DNA of 64,000 bases, from NCBI GenBank assembly GCA_000719105.1, contig JODX01000001.1:744001-808000 (forward strand), written 5' to 3'. This document shows, one piece after another, positions 17,818-26,820 of this stretch (positions are counted from its first letter, which is position 1; each line of letters starts with the position of its first letter). Under the pieces are notes generated by a model. It ran no database searches. It saw only the letters and a list, made by a program, of their open reading frames with translations, and was not told the DNA's origin. The DNA is from Streptomyces sclerotialus (GTDB taxonomy: Bacteria > Actinomycetota > Actinomycetes > Streptomycetales > Streptomycetaceae). The position numbers and the translations under genes were made by a program.

Positions 17818-19968
17818 GTGGCGAACGCGGAGCAGAGCAGACCGGGCAAATCCTTCGGGGCGGGGATCGGAGCGGGAGTCGGAGTGGGAGCGGGAGCGGG
17901 GGAGGCCACGGCGCGGCTGGGCACGGCCCGGGCGGTGCTGTGGCTGATCGCCGCCGTGCTCGCCGTACGGCAGCTCGCCGTGGTGCTGAGCACCCCCAGG
18001 GGAGAGCGGCTGACGGACCTGGAGACCTGGGTCGGACCGAACGGCGTGCTGCACGTCAACGGCTCGCTGTACGACTCGACCCGGTTCACGGGGACGCCCT
18101 TCGCGGGACTCGTCCTCAAACCGCTGACCCGCTCGGCCGAGCAGGCCCTCGGCTGGGGGTGGACCTTCGGCACGCTGCTGCTGGTCGTCGCCCTCGGCCT
18201 GATCGCCGCGCGTGCCCTGCCCCAGCCCGTCTCCCGGCGCACGGCCCTGCTGGCCGCGCCCGTGGCGGTCAGCCTGCTGATGCTGTCGCTGCCGGTGCGC
18301 AACACCCTGCACCTCGGCCAGACCAGCATCATCCCCGTCCTGCTCGTGCTCGCCGGGTGCTTCGCGGTCCGGGGGGAGCGCGCCGGCGGGATCCTCGTCG
18401 GCGTCGCGGCCGCCCTCCAGCCGACCGTGCTGCTGTTCGCGCCGCTGCTGTGGTTCACCGGACGCCGCCGTGCCGCCGCGTCCACCGGGATCACCTTCGC
18501 CGCGTGCACGGCGCTCGCCTGGGCGGCGATGCCGCACGACTCGTACACGTACTGGGTGCACCACCTCGCGGGCGTCGGCCTCGGCGGAGCGGCGAACGAC
18601 CTCGCGAACCAGTCCCTGCACGGCGCGCTGCTGCGACTCGGCCTCAGCGGGCCGCTGGAGATCGTGCTGTTCCTGGCGCTGGCCGCGGCCGTCGCCGTCG
18701 TCGGTCTGCGCCGGGCCGTGCGGTACGCGGCCGACGGTCAGCTGCTGCTCGCCGTCGCGATCACCGGCTGTGTCGCCGTCGCCGTGTCGCCCACCACCTG
18801 GCAGCACCAGCTCCTGTGGGTACTGCTCGCGGTGGTCGGCCGGGTCGGCAGACGGGCCTCCGACCGGTACGTGTGGCCGGTCGCCGTGGTCCTGGTGATG
18901 ACGCTGCCCGGCAAGATGATGCTGCCGAACATGGCGCCCCTGCACCCGCTGCGCGACAACGTCGTCCTGCTGGCCGCGCTCGCCGCCGCCCTGGTCGTGC
19001 CGTTCCTGTCCCGCACCACGCCCTACTACCGGTCGCCGGTCCCCACCGAGCACGCCGCCCCGGTCCCCACCCGGTGGAAGTTCGTCCCGCTGCTGCCGTT
19101 CCTGCGCCGCGTCCTCACCCGCCCGAACCTGCTCCTGGAACTGCTGCTCATCCGCGTCACCTACGCCGCCTACCAGCAGGTCCGGCTGGCGGCGACCGGC
19201 GGCCGGGCCACCGCCGAGGAACACGGCGAGCAGATCCTCGCCATCGAGAAGGCCCTGTTCCTGGACGTCGAGCACTGGGTCAACCACACCGTGGTCGGGA
19301 TCGGCTGGCTGCGGAACTTCTTCGACTTCTACTACACGTCGTTCCACTTCGTCGTCCCGCTGACGGTCCTCGGCGTGCTGTACGCCCGCCGCCCCGTCGA
19401 CTACCGCTGGGCGCGCTCGGCCCTCGGCTTCGCCACCCTGCTCGCGCTCCTCGGCTTCTGGCTCTTCCCGCTGGCCCCGCCGCGCCTGATGCCGGAGCTC
19501 GGCATCATCGACACGGTGCACGGCGTGCAGGACTTCTCCCAGCCGGACTACGGCACGCTGACCGCGCTGACGAACCAGTACGCGGCGATGCCGTCGCTGC
19601 ACTTCGGCTGGTCGCTGTGGTGCGGGCTGGTGATCGCGATCGTCGCACCGAAGGGGTGGATGAAGGCACTGGGCCTCCTGCACCCGACCTTCACGTTCGC
19701 GGCGATCGTGGCGACCGGCAACCACTGGATCCTGGACGCCGTGGGCGGCGCGATCGTGGTCGGCGCGGGCTTCGGCCTCACGTACCTGCTGCAGGGGCCG
19801 CGCGCGCGGACGGCATCCCGTACGGCACTCCCTGCGGCCCCCCGTACGGCACCGGAGGCGGCCGAGGTCAGCAGCGAGTCCCGGCCCGACCTCGATCCAG
19901 ATCCCGGTCCCCGTCCCGACCTCGATGCCGGTCCCGCGGCCCCGGCGAAGGACCGTACTCCGAGCTGA
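17818..19968 (+). CDS. Bifunctional GT87 glycosyltransferase / PAP2 phosphatase membrane protein
   Basis: 716 residues from the GTG at 17818. The N-terminal about 400 residues are a multi-helix GT87 (DUF2029) polyprenol-phosphate-sugar-dependent transferase: LTDLETWVGPNGVLHVNGSL is the acidic extracytoplasmic loop and HLGQTSIIPVLLV a later helix. The C-terminal 300 residues form a PAP2 domain: AMPSLHFGWSLWCG and GNHWILDAVGG provide the Ser-x-His and His catalytic signatures. The fusion suggests sugar transfer plus lipid (poly)prenyl-phosphate release or inositol-lipid chemistry in the membrane. The last 101 bp overlap the convergent gene, and this tail is DPDPGPRPD-type low complexity. Confidence 0.87.
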   Translation: MANAEQSRPGKSFGAGIGAGVGVGAGAGEATARLGTARAVLWLIAAVLAVRQLAVVLSTPRGERLTDLETWVGPNGVLHVNGSLYDSTRFTGTPFAGLVLKPLTRSAEQALGWGWTFGTLLLVVALGLIAARALPQPVSRRTALLAAPVAVSLLMLSLPVRNTLHLGQTSIIPVLLVLAGCFAVRGERAGGILVGVAAALQPTVLLFAPLLWFTGRRRAAASTGITFAACTALAWAAMPHDSYTYWVHHLAGVGLGGAANDLANQSLHGALLRLGLSGPLEIVLFLALAAAVAVVGLRRAVRYAADGQLLLAVAITGCVAVAVSPTTWQHQLLWVLLAVVGRVGRRASDRYVWPVAVVLVMTLPGKMMLPNMAPLHPLRDNVVLLAALAAALVVPFLSRTTPYYRSPVPTEHAAPVPTRWKFVPLLPFLRRVLTRPNLLLELLLIRVTYAAYQQVRLAATGGRATAEEHGEQILAIEKALFLDVEHWVNHTVVGIGWLRNFFDFYYTSFHFVVPLTVLGVLYARRPVDYRWARSALGFATLLALLGFWLFPLAPPRLMPELGIIDTVHGVQDFSQPDYGTLTALTNQYAAMPSLHFGWSLWCGLVIAIVAPKGWMKALGLLHPTFTFAAIVATGNHWILDAVGGAIVVGAGFGLTYLLQGPRARTASRTALPAAPRTAPEAAEVSSESRPDLDPDPGPRPDLDAGPAAPAKDRTPS

Positions 19969-21619
19969 TCCGGTACTCGCCCGGCTCCGTCACCGTCAGC
20001 CGCGTGAACTCGCCGTCGCCGTCGCCATCACGGTCAGCGTCGCCGTCCCGGGCGAGGCAGCCGCCGTCGGAGCGCAGCCACGGCGAGTACGCGATCCGCA
20101 CGGTCACGGAGCCGGGGCGCGGCATCCGCAGCCGGACCTCGGCGCTCGTGGTCCCGGTCACGGTGGCGGGCGCCGAGACCAGCGGCACGGCGTTCCGCAC
20201 CCGGTACACACGCCAGTGCGCGTCCTGCCACACGGGCTCCAGCCACTCCGGCCCGCGGCGCACGAGCGCGGCCTCCTCCTCCGCGTACCCGTCGGGCTTG
20301 CCCAGCGGCAGGACGACGAACCCGACGGCCCAGCGGTCCAGCCAGGCCCGGTAGGCGGCCTCGGAGAAGGTCCCGTCGTAGAAGAGGCGGCCGCGCTCCA
20401 TGTCGAGCTGCCGGTTCCAGCCGCGGGCGAGGTTCACGTGCGGGGCGAGGGCGGTGGCCTCACGGTGGTCGCGCGCCGGAACGGCCTCCACGCGCGCGCG
20501 GTCGGCACCGAGCCGCTCCAGGGCCCGCACGACGCCCTGACTCTCGGCTGCCCACGCGGGCACCGCCGTGTACTCCGTCAGATCGTCGGCGGCCTTCTTG
20601 CCCACCCAGCCGACCGAGAACACCAGCACCCCCACCAGCAGCACACGGCGCACTCCGCGCACGGCGAGCAGGGCGGCCAGCAGCACGGCAGGCGCGAAGA
20701 GCTGGGCGAACCGCTCGACGTTCGTGCCGACCGGCGAGGCGACGAGATACGTGAGCACGGTCCCCGCCGCGTACACGGCCCCGCTCCACCGCACCACGCG
20801 CCAGCTCCGCGGAGCCAGCGCCGTCACGGCCAGCCCCAGCAGCACGGGCGGCCAGACCCGCGCGGCCGGCATCGGCTGCTCCCCGCTGAACGGGAAGAAC
20901 AACGTGGTCAGCCCCACGACCACAACGGGCGGCACCAGCAGCGCGGCGGCCCGCACCCAGTCCCGTACGAGGGCGTGACCGGCGCCCACGACGATGAGGA
21001 ACAGCCCCGCGACCGGACTCGCCATGGTCGCGAGCGCCGCGAACGCCACGGTGAGGATCACCCGCCGCTCCCGGGTCAGCAGCACACAGGCGGCGAGACC
21101 GAACGCGGTGCCGAGCGCGAACGTCGTCCGTCCGGAGGCGACGTTGCACCACAGCGCGAGCGACGCGAGCAGCGCGGGCCCCAGGGGCCGCCGCACCCCC
21201 GTCCGCCGGAGCAGGACCGCCGCCAGCCAGGAGGCGGCGAGCCCGGACACGGCCGTGACCGTCCGCACCCCGCACACGGCCATCAGGTACGGCGATATCA
21301 GGCTGTAGTTGGCGGTGTGCATCCCGCCGTACCAGAACAGCCCGTACGCCGACCCCCCGTGCCGTGCCGCGAAGTCGGCCCACGCCTGCTGCGCCGCGAG
21401 ATCCCCGCCGCCGGTGGCGAGGAACTGCCACCACAGCGCGTACAGCGGAAGTGTGGGGAGGGTGGCGAGGAGGGGGAGGCGGTGGCGCGTCCACCAGGCC
21501 CGGAGGCGGGCGGGTATGCGGGGCACGGCCGTGTCTCCGGACCTGTCTCCGGACCGGCCGGCGCTGAGTTCGGCAGGGGCCACGCGTTCGAAGACGCCGG
21601 GTGGGGAGGGGGCGTTCAC
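19868..21619 (-). CDS. Multi-pass membrane protein with extracytoplasmic tail
   Basis: 583 residues if started at the GTG at 21619. About ten hydrophobic segments fill residues 45-340 (LPLLATLPTLPLYALWWQFL and onward), followed by a soluble part with VNLARGWNRQLDMERG and an acidic, repetitive C-terminus (DGDADRDGDGDGE, then DRHRGRDGDRD). The layout resembles membrane glycosyltransferases of the GT-C kind, but I cannot name a family. No good ribosome site precedes GTG 21619, which abuts a terminator hairpin; a GTG near TAVPRI is an alternative. Its 3' end overlaps the GT87-PAP2 gene antisense by 101 bp. Confidence 0.75.
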   Translation of the reverse strand: MNAPSPPGVFERVAPAELSAGRSGDRSGDTAVPRIPARLRAWWTRHRLPLLATLPTLPLYALWWQFLATGGGDLAAQQAWADFAARHGGSAYGLFWYGGMHTANYSLISPYLMAVCGVRTVTAVSGLAASWLAAVLLRRTGVRRPLGPALLASLALWCNVASGRTTFALGTAFGLAACVLLTRERRVILTVAFAALATMASPVAGLFLIVVGAGHALVRDWVRAAALLVPPVVVVGLTTLFFPFSGEQPMPAARVWPPVLLGLAVTALAPRSWRVVRWSGAVYAAGTVLTYLVASPVGTNVERFAQLFAPAVLLAALLAVRGVRRVLLVGVLVFSVGWVGKKAADDLTEYTAVPAWAAESQGVVRALERLGADRARVEAVPARDHREATALAPHVNLARGWNRQLDMERGRLFYDGTFSEAAYRAWLDRWAVGFVVLPLGKPDGYAEEEAALVRRGPEWLEPVWQDAHWRVYRVRNAVPLVSAPATVTGTTSAEVRLRMPRPGSVTVRIAYSPWLRSDGGCLARDGDADRDGDGDGEFTRLTVTEPGEYRISSEYGPSPGPRDRHRGRDGDRDLDRGRAGTRC

Positions 21620-21658
21620 CCGGGGGCCGAGGATGGCGGAAAGGTGACGGCCCCCGGG
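21619..21658 (-). terminator. Terminator hairpin after the DUF397 gene
   Basis: Perfect inverted repeat CCCGGGGGCC and GGCCCCCGGG with a 20-base loop, 5 bases beyond the DUF397 stop. Confidence 0.65.
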
Positions 21659-21663
21659 GTGGT

Positions 21664-21870
21664 TCAGTCAGCGGGTGCGGCCGTCCAGTTCACGAAGGTG
21701 GTGAACGCGGCGGGGGCGAAGGTGATGATGGGGCCTGTTGGGTTCTTGGAGTCGCGTACGGCGATGGCGGTACGGGACATGTGGCCGATCTCCACGCACT
21801 CGCCGCCCTGGTCGCCGCTGTAGCTGGACTTACGCCACTGGATCCCCGTCGACATCGCGTCCGTCTCCAT
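21664..21870 (-). CDS. DUF397 protein of a WhiJ-like set
   Basis: 68 residues. The signature IQWRKSSYSGDQGGECVEIG and IAVRDSKNPTGPIITFAPAA covers most of it, the whole DUF397 domain. GGAGG lies six bases before the ATG at 21870, inside the end of the upstream XRE gene, which it overlaps by 41 bp, so the two are translationally coupled. In Streptomyces such small proteins pair with XRE-DUF5753 regulators (WhiJ/SCO4542 type) and have been proposed to antagonise them. Confidence 0.9.
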   Translation of the reverse strand: METDAMSTGIQWRKSSYSGDQGGECVEIGHMSRTAIAVRDSKNPTGPIITFAPAAFTTFVNWTAAPAD

Positions 21871-22678
21871 AGCGTTCCTCCATCACGCGCCGGATCAGCT
21901 CCGCCGAATCCCCGAGGGAGAGCGCGGCGGCCTGAAGATGATCGTAACGGAGTGAGCAGTCCTCGACGATGTCCTGATTGGCGCTGGGATGCCCGACCCC
22001 GTAGCCCTCCGTGTAGACGATGGTCGGATCGCCCGTGAAGCGGAAGAGGGTGAACGAGCCTTGCAGCCCGGCGTGTTCTCCGGCCGAGAACGGCAGCACC
22101 TGGATGTTGATCCGAGGAGTGCGCTCGAAGGACAACAGGTGAGCCAGTTGTCCTTGCATGGTCGCCGCACCGCCGATCTCCTGGTGGAGCGCGGCCTCGC
22201 TCAGCACCATCCACAGGATCGGCGGTTCCTGCTTCTCGAAGATGCGCTGACGGGCCAGCCGTACAGCGGTGCGGTCGTCGAGGTCGGTGCCGTCCATCAC
22301 GCCGAGTACGGCACGGGCGTACCCCTCGGTCTGGAGGAGACCGTGGATCGCGTTCATCTGGAAGGTGCAGATCTCCCTGGCCCGCGTCTCCAGCTCCGCC
22401 ACCTGCTGAAACCAAGCCGGAAGTTGGCTGCGCATCACCAGCGTGACAAGCCGCGAGAGCAGCCCTCCCGTTCCCAGCGCCGCGTCCACCCGCTCGCTGA
22501 ACTCCTGCGTCGGCAGCTTCCTTGCCGTTTCGATCTGGCCCACCAGTGAGCCGGTGTAGTTGATGATGTCGCCGAGCTGCTTCTGTGTGAGCCCGGCGGA
22601 TTCGCGATGCCGTCGCAGCTCGAAGCCGTAGTAGTCGAGCGGTGAGGCTCCCGGGTCGAGGACGTTGATGTGGGTCAC
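21830..22678 (-). CDS. XRE regulator with DUF5753 (WhiJ-like)
   Basis: 282 residues from the GTG at 22678 (GAGAGGGG upstream). The helix-turn-helix is at about residues 17-75: ELRRHRESAGLTQKQLGDII and LVGQIETARKLPTQEFSER. The DUF5753 domain fills the rest: AIHGLLQTEGYARAVL, RLARQRIFEKQEPP, LSEAALHQEIGGAATMQGQL, INIQVLPFSAGEHAG. Members act in development and antibiotic control in Streptomyces. It is coupled with the DUF397 gene downstream and divergent from an ATPase gene, the full three-gene set. Confidence 0.9.
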   Translation of the reverse strand: MTHINVLDPGASPLDYYGFELRRHRESAGLTQKQLGDIINYTGSLVGQIETARKLPTQEFSERVDAALGTGGLLSRLVTLVMRSQLPAWFQQVAELETRAREICTFQMNAIHGLLQTEGYARAVLGVMDGTDLDDRTAVRLARQRIFEKQEPPILWMVLSEAALHQEIGGAATMQGQLAHLLSFERTPRINIQVLPFSAGEHAGLQGSFTLFRFTGDPTIVYTEGYGVGHPSANQDIVEDCSLRYDHLQAAALSLGDSAELIRRVMEERYGDGRDVDGDPVA

Positions 22679-22769
22679 GGACGGCCCCTCTCGTACGGTC
22701 GGGTCCACTTGGCGACCCGTTGTATTCGCTCTATAGCTGACAGTAGTAACGGCAGGCCAGCCTCGTGGT

Positions 22770-23204
22770 GTGAACGAACACATTCCCCTGCAGCACCTGG
22801 GCGCCGGTCCTGCCCAGTACCGCGCGTGCCTGACCGTGGGCGAGCATTCGGTAGGCCACATCCGTCGCATCGTCCGCTCGCTGCTGGGTGAGTGGGACCT
22901 GACCGGGCTGACCGACGCCGTGGAGCTCGGCGTGACCGAGTTGGTGACCAATGTCGTACGTCATGTTCCGGACCGGCGGTGCACGGTGCTGCTGTTGCAG
23001 CAGGTGGCCGGGGTTCGCGTCGAGGTGACGGACGGCCATGGGCAGCAACCGGACATGTCGACGGAGGCGCGGCCGGAGGCGGAGAGCGGGCGCGGACTCG
23101 TCCTGCTGGACGCGGTGGTCGGCAAGTGGGGCGTTGTGCGCACGCCCGGAGGAGGCAAGACAGTGTGGTTCGAATGCGGGTCCGACCCCGTCGTTCCAGA
23201 GTGA
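22770..23204 (+). CDS. HATPase_c_2 anti-sigma-like ATP-binding protein
   Basis: 144 residues from a GTG. Short GHKL ATPase fold: VELGVTELVTNVVRHVPDRR is the N-box, VEVTDGHGQQPD the G1 box, SGRGLVLLDAVVGKWGV the G2 box and GGGKTVWFE the last strand. Single-domain members of this family are serine-kinase/anti-sigma-factor-like (RsbW/SpoIIAB type) and are the third member of WhiJ-type sets. It diverges from the XRE gene by 91 bp. Its stop overlaps a small downstream frame by GTGA. Confidence 0.9.
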   Translation: MNEHIPLQHLGAGPAQYRACLTVGEHSVGHIRRIVRSLLGEWDLTGLTDAVELGVTELVTNVVRHVPDRRCTVLLLQQVAGVRVEVTDGHGQQPDMSTEARPEAESGRGLVLLDAVVGKWGVVRTPGGGKTVWFECGSDPVVPE

Positions 23205-23365
23205 TCGAGACCGGACGAGCTCTGTATCTGCCGCTCGAAGGTCATGAGCGGCAGGTGTCGGCAGCAGTCTGTGCCGTTCTGAACGGCCGTTCGGTCGTCG
23301 CCTCCACCGCAGAGGAACCGGCGTTGCGTATCCGGTGCCCGGGCACCGAAAATGCGCATGACTGA
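23201..23365 (+). CDS. Possible small coupled gene, 54 residues
   Basis: The GTG at 23201 overlaps the ATPase stop (GTGA), a common coupling arrangement. The predicted product begins VIETGRALYLPLEGHERQVS and ends CPGTENAHD. Codon third positions remain mostly G/C. I recognise no family and cannot tell whether it is conserved. It may extend the WhiJ-like set with a fourth small protein. It could also be a chance frame. Confidence 0.45.
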   Translation: MIETGRALYLPLEGHERQVSAAVCAVLNGRSVVASTAEEPALRIRCPGTENAHD

Positions 23366-23527
23366 GGTTTCCCCGAGATGCGGGGAAGGGTGGCAGCAGG
23401 TCAGATGGGTCTCTTGAGAGGAGCCCGGACGATGCCTGCCCCGAGGAAGAAGGCGGCGGTTCGGGGGTCGCCGCCTTCGCGTACGGGGTGTCCGTCGGCC
23501 GTTATGACCAGGGAACGGCGCGACCGG

Positions 23528-23947
23528 TCAGTACCAGCTGTTGGCCTGCCAGAAGTCCCACGCGTCGCACGGGCTGCCGTAGCGGTCGTTCATGTAGTCC
23601 AGGCCCCACTCGATCTGGGTGGCCGGGTTGGTCTTCCAGTCCGCGCCCGCCGAGGCCATCTTGGTGCCCGGCAGGGCCTGGACCAGGCCGTAGGCGCCGC
23701 TGGAGGCGTTGGTGGCGCTCACGTTCCAGTCGCTCTCGTGGTCCACGATGTGGGCGAAGCACTGGTACTGGGACGAGTCCCCGATCATCTTCTGCGCGAC
23801 CGCGCGGGCGTCGGCGGGGCTCGCCGGCGCCGCGGCCTGCGCGGGGGCGGCGGTGAGCAGTGCTCCGGCGGTCACGGCGGCCAGGGCGGTACCGGCGAGG
23901 GCCTGCTTCGGAGAGGCGATGCGACGGACGAGGGACTGAGCGGACAC
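23528..23947 (-). CDS. Small secreted SLT/lytic-transglycosylase-like protein
   Basis: 139 residues from the GTG at 23947 (AAGG upstream). The signal peptide is clear: LVRRIASPKQALAGTALAAV, then APAQAAAP as the cleavage region. The mature part has CFAHIVDHESDWNVSATNAS with the Glu expected to be catalytic, then SGAYGLVQALPGTKMAS and the Trp-rich end DAWDFWQANSWY, as in SLT-fold peptidoglycan hydrolases. Two cysteines could pair. Probably a cell-wall-remodelling enzyme. The upstream 200 bp contains no riboswitch I could recognise. Confidence 0.85.
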   Translation of the reverse strand: MSAQSLVRRIASPKQALAGTALAAVTAGALLTAAPAQAAAPASPADARAVAQKMIGDSSQYQCFAHIVDHESDWNVSATNASSGAYGLVQALPGTKMASAGADWKTNPATQIEWGLDYMNDRYGSPCDAWDFWQANSWY

Positions 23948-24217
23948 AGGGGGCCTTATCGTTCGGGGGCAAGGTGGCCGCGGGCATGTCCCAGCTGCGC
24001 GGAGGAGGCGGGGTGGGTGGGGCATGCGGGGCGCTGCGACCCGGGAAGGAGTGCGTCGGCGCCGTGCGACTCGTCCAGAGAAGCAGGAGTGCCCATGTGT
24101 CCGCAATGCCCCTCTTTTACTAGTTGTGGTCGCATCCAAATGTGGGGCGAGTGCGTGACGCGAACCTCAATGTGCAGGTCAGGGCGTGTTTCTGCGAGCG
24201 CATGACAGAGGGGACAG

Positions 24218-25102
24218 CTACGGCCCCGGTTCGTAGGTGACCTGCGTCTCGTGGGGCGCTTCACTCCCTCGGCGCGGTTCGAACGCGACCGGCGTCTCGA
24301 AGGCCGCCCGGCGGGTCGCGCGGCGCAGCGCCTTGAGTACGGGGCCGCCGAGGGTCAGGGTCAGGACGACGGTGACCGCCGCGCGGCCCAGGTCCCAGCC
24401 CAGGGAGGTCGCCAGGCAGTAGGCGAGGAAGCGGGTCAGGTTGGTGCCGAGGGGGTCGTCCGGGTCGAAGGCGATGCTGGAGGCGAGGGGAGGGAGGAAG
24501 GGCCAGCCCTGGAGGTTCATGACCATGCCGTAGGCGAAGGCGGCGAGGAAGCCGTACGCGGCCAGCAGCAGCAGCTCGCCGCGCCCGCGCAGCCGGGCCG
24601 CCCCCGGCAGCAGTCCGGCGCCCATCGCGAACCAGCCCATCGACAGCATCTGGAACGGCATCCAGGGCCCCACGCCGCCCGTGAGCAGCGCGGACGCGAA
24701 CATCGTCACGGAGCCGAGGACGAATCCGAAGCCGGGGCCAAGGATCCGCCCGCTGAGCACCAGCAGGAAGAACATCGGCTCGATGCCCGCCGTCCCGGCA
24801 CCGATCGGGCGCAGCGCCGCGCCCGTCGCCGCCAGCACCCCGAGCATCGCGACGGCCTTCGGGCCGAGCCCCGATTCCGAGATCGTCGCGCCCACGACGC
24901 CGACGAGCAGCACCAGCAGCCCGGCGAAGAGCCAGGGCGCGTCCTGCGCGTGCGCGGCCGCCTGTGAGTCCGGGTCTGTGAACAGCGGCCAGGCGAAGGC
25001 CGCCACGCCCACCGCGCTGACCAGGGCGAGCGCGACGAGGGAGCGGGGGCCGAGGGGGACGGGGCGGGAGCGGTTCGGGGCAGGCTGCACGGCGAGTCTC
25101 AC
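24218..25102 (-). CDS. ECF transporter substrate-binding (S) component
   Basis: 294 residues. The GTG at 25102 overlaps the ATPase gene stop by four bases and follows GGAGGGA. Six hydrophobic segments: ALALVSAVGVAAFAWPLF, FAGLLVLLVGVVGATISE, then PKAVAMLGVLAATGAALRPI, GFVLGSVTMFASALLTGGVG, ending in VLTLTLGGPVLKALRR. An S-component layout with a charged cytosolic tail. It binds the substrate that the EcfA-EcfT module pumps in. Gene context (surface proteins with intrinsic-factor-like repeats) suggests a cobalamin-type ligand, but this is inference. Confidence 0.85.
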   Translation of the reverse strand: MRLAVQPAPNRSRPVPLGPRSLVALALVSAVGVAAFAWPLFTDPDSQAAAHAQDAPWLFAGLLVLLVGVVGATISESGLGPKAVAMLGVLAATGAALRPIGAGTAGIEPMFFLLVLSGRILGPGFGFVLGSVTMFASALLTGGVGPWMPFQMLSMGWFAMGAGLLPGAARLRGRGELLLLAAYGFLAAFAYGMVMNLQGWPFLPPLASSIAFDPDDPLGTNLTRFLAYCLATSLGWDLGRAAVTVVLTLTLGGPVLKALRRATRRAAFETPVAFEPRRGSEAPHETQVTYEPGP

Positions 25103-26820
25103 CGGTCTCCCTCCAGCGCCCTGCGCACCTGCGCCACCGTCAGCCACTTCTGGGGCGCCAGCACCTTCGTGACCTGGGGTGCGAAGGACGGGGACGCGAC
25201 GACCACCTCGGCGGTGGGACCGTCGGCGACCACCTCGCCGTCCGCGAGGATCACCACCCGGTGGGCCAGCTCGGCGGCGAGTTCCACGTCGTGGGTGGCC
25301 AGCACGATGGCGTGGCCCTCGGTGGCGAGCGTGCGCAGGATCGTGACCAGGCGGGACTTGGCGGCGTAGTCGAGGCCCCGGGTCGGCTCGTCCAGCAGGA
25401 GCAGCGGGGGGCGGGCCGTCAGGACCACCGCCAGGGCGAGCGCCAGCCGCTGTCCCTCCGACAGGTCGCGCGGGTGCGTGTCGTCGGCCACGCCCGGGAG
25501 GAGGTCGTTCACCAGCGCCCGGCACGTGCCCGGCGCGGCACCGGCGTCCTCGTCGGCGGCCGCGCACTCGGCGGCCACCGTGTCGGCGTACAGCAGATCC
25601 CTCGGTTCCTGCGGGACGAGGCCGACACGGCGTACGAGGTCGCGCGGGGCCGTGCGGTGGGGCACCGCCCCGCCGGCGCGCACCGTGCCGGCGGACGGCT
25701 CCACCAGGCCGACCAGCGCACCGAGCAGGGTCGACTTGCCGGCGCCGTTGCGGCCCATCAGCGCGACGGTCTCGCCGGGGGCGACGGTGAGGGAGACGCG
25801 GTACAGGGCCTCGACGCGGCCCCGGCGGACGGTGAGGGAGTCGGTGACGGCGGCGGGGGTGCCCGGTGCGGGGGCGTCCCCGGTCCCGGCCGGCCGCGCA
25901 CTCCGCCGACGCCGGAAGAAGCCGGTGCGGCCCGCGGTGGGCGGCTCGGGGAGCGGGGCCGGCGCGCGCGTGCCGACGGCGACGGGCGTCGACTCCGGTT
26001 CCACGGCCGTCAGCCGCTCCCGCAGCCCGCCCGCCCGGCGCCGCGCGTCCCGTACCGTCAGCGGCAGCGGCGACCAGTCCGCCAGCCGCCCCAGGCCCAC
26101 CACCGGCGGGAACACCGGGGACACGGCCATCACCTCCGCCGGCGTGCCCAGCACCGGGGCCGCGCCGGGTGCGGGCAGCAGCGCCACCTGGTCCGCGTAC
26201 TGGACCACGCGCTCCAGGCGGTGCTCGGCCATCAGCACGGTGGTGCCCAGGTCGTGCACGAGCCGCTGGAGCACGGCCAGCACCTCCTCGGCGGCGGCCG
26301 GGTCGAGGGCGGACGTCGGCTCGTCGAGGACCAGGACCCTCGGGTGCGGGGTCAGGACGGAGCCGATGGCGACGCGCTGCTGCTGGCCGCCCGAGAGGGT
26401 GGCGATGGGGCGGTCGCGGAGGTCGGCCAGGCCCAGCAGGTCGAGGGTTTCCTCCACCCGGCGGCGCATCACGTCCGGCGCGAGGCCCAGGGACTCCATG
26501 CCGTAGGCGAGCTCGTCCTCCACGGTGTCCGTCACGAAGTGGGAGAGCGGGTCCTGGCCCACCGTGCCCACCACGTCGGCGAGTTCGCGCGGCTTGTGCG
26601 TACGGGTGTCGCGGCCCGCCACGGTGACCCGGCCGCGCAGGGTGCCGCCCGTGAAGTGCGGCACCAGTCCGCTCACCGCGCCGAGCACCGTCGACTTTCC
26701 CACCCCGGACGGGCCCGCCAGCAGCACGAGTTCGCCCTCGGGGACCTCGAAGTCCACGCCCCGGACGGTGGGGGCGGCCGCCCCGTCGTACGTCACGGAG
26801 ACATCCTCGAAGCGGATCAT
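25099..26820 (-). CDS. Fused double ATPase (EcfA-EcfA') of an ECF transporter
   Basis: 573 residues with two ABC domains. First: Walker A GPSGVGKST, signature LSGGQQQRVAIG, Walker B VLVLDEPTSALD. Second: Walker A GRNGAGKST (about residue 365), signature LSEGQRLALALA, Walker B LLLLDEPTRGLD, switch His in LATHDVEL. The linker at 290-345 is Pro/Arg rich. The ATG at 26820 overlaps the EcfT stop (ATGA) and its own stop overlaps the S gene (GTGA). It energises uptake. Confidence 0.93.
   Translation of the reverse strand: MIRFEDVSVTYDGAAAPTVRGVDFEVPEGELVLLAGPSGVGKSTVLGAVSGLVPHFTGGTLRGRVTVAGRDTRTHKPRELADVVGTVGQDPLSHFVTDTVEDELAYGMESLGLAPDVMRRRVEETLDLLGLADLRDRPIATLSGGQQQRVAIGSVLTPHPRVLVLDEPTSALDPAAAEEVLAVLQRLVHDLGTTVLMAEHRLERVVQYADQVALLPAPGAAPVLGTPAEVMAVSPVFPPVVGLGRLADWSPLPLTVRDARRRAGGLRERLTAVEPESTPVAVGTRAPAPLPEPPTAGRTGFFRRRRSARPAGTGDAPAPGTPAAVTDSLTVRRGRVEALYRVSLTVAPGETVALMGRNGAGKSTLLGALVGLVEPSAGTVRAGGAVPHRTAPRDLVRRVGLVPQEPRDLLYADTVAAECAAADEDAGAAPGTCRALVNDLLPGVADDTHPRDLSEGQRLALALAVVLTARPPLLLLDEPTRGLDYAAKSRLVTILRTLATEGHAIVLATHDVELAAELAHRVVILADGEVVADGPTAEVVVASPSFAPQVTKVLAPQKWLTVAQVRRALEGDR

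Noticed and set aside
23166..23190. tRNA T-loop-like GGTTCGAAT
   Set aside because: It lies in the ATPase coding sequence and no cloverleaf arms surround it.
23948..24217. c-di-AMP (ydaO) riboswitch before the SLT gene
   Set aside because: Such riboswitches precede many Streptomyces wall hydrolases, but I could not find the conserved core in this stretch.
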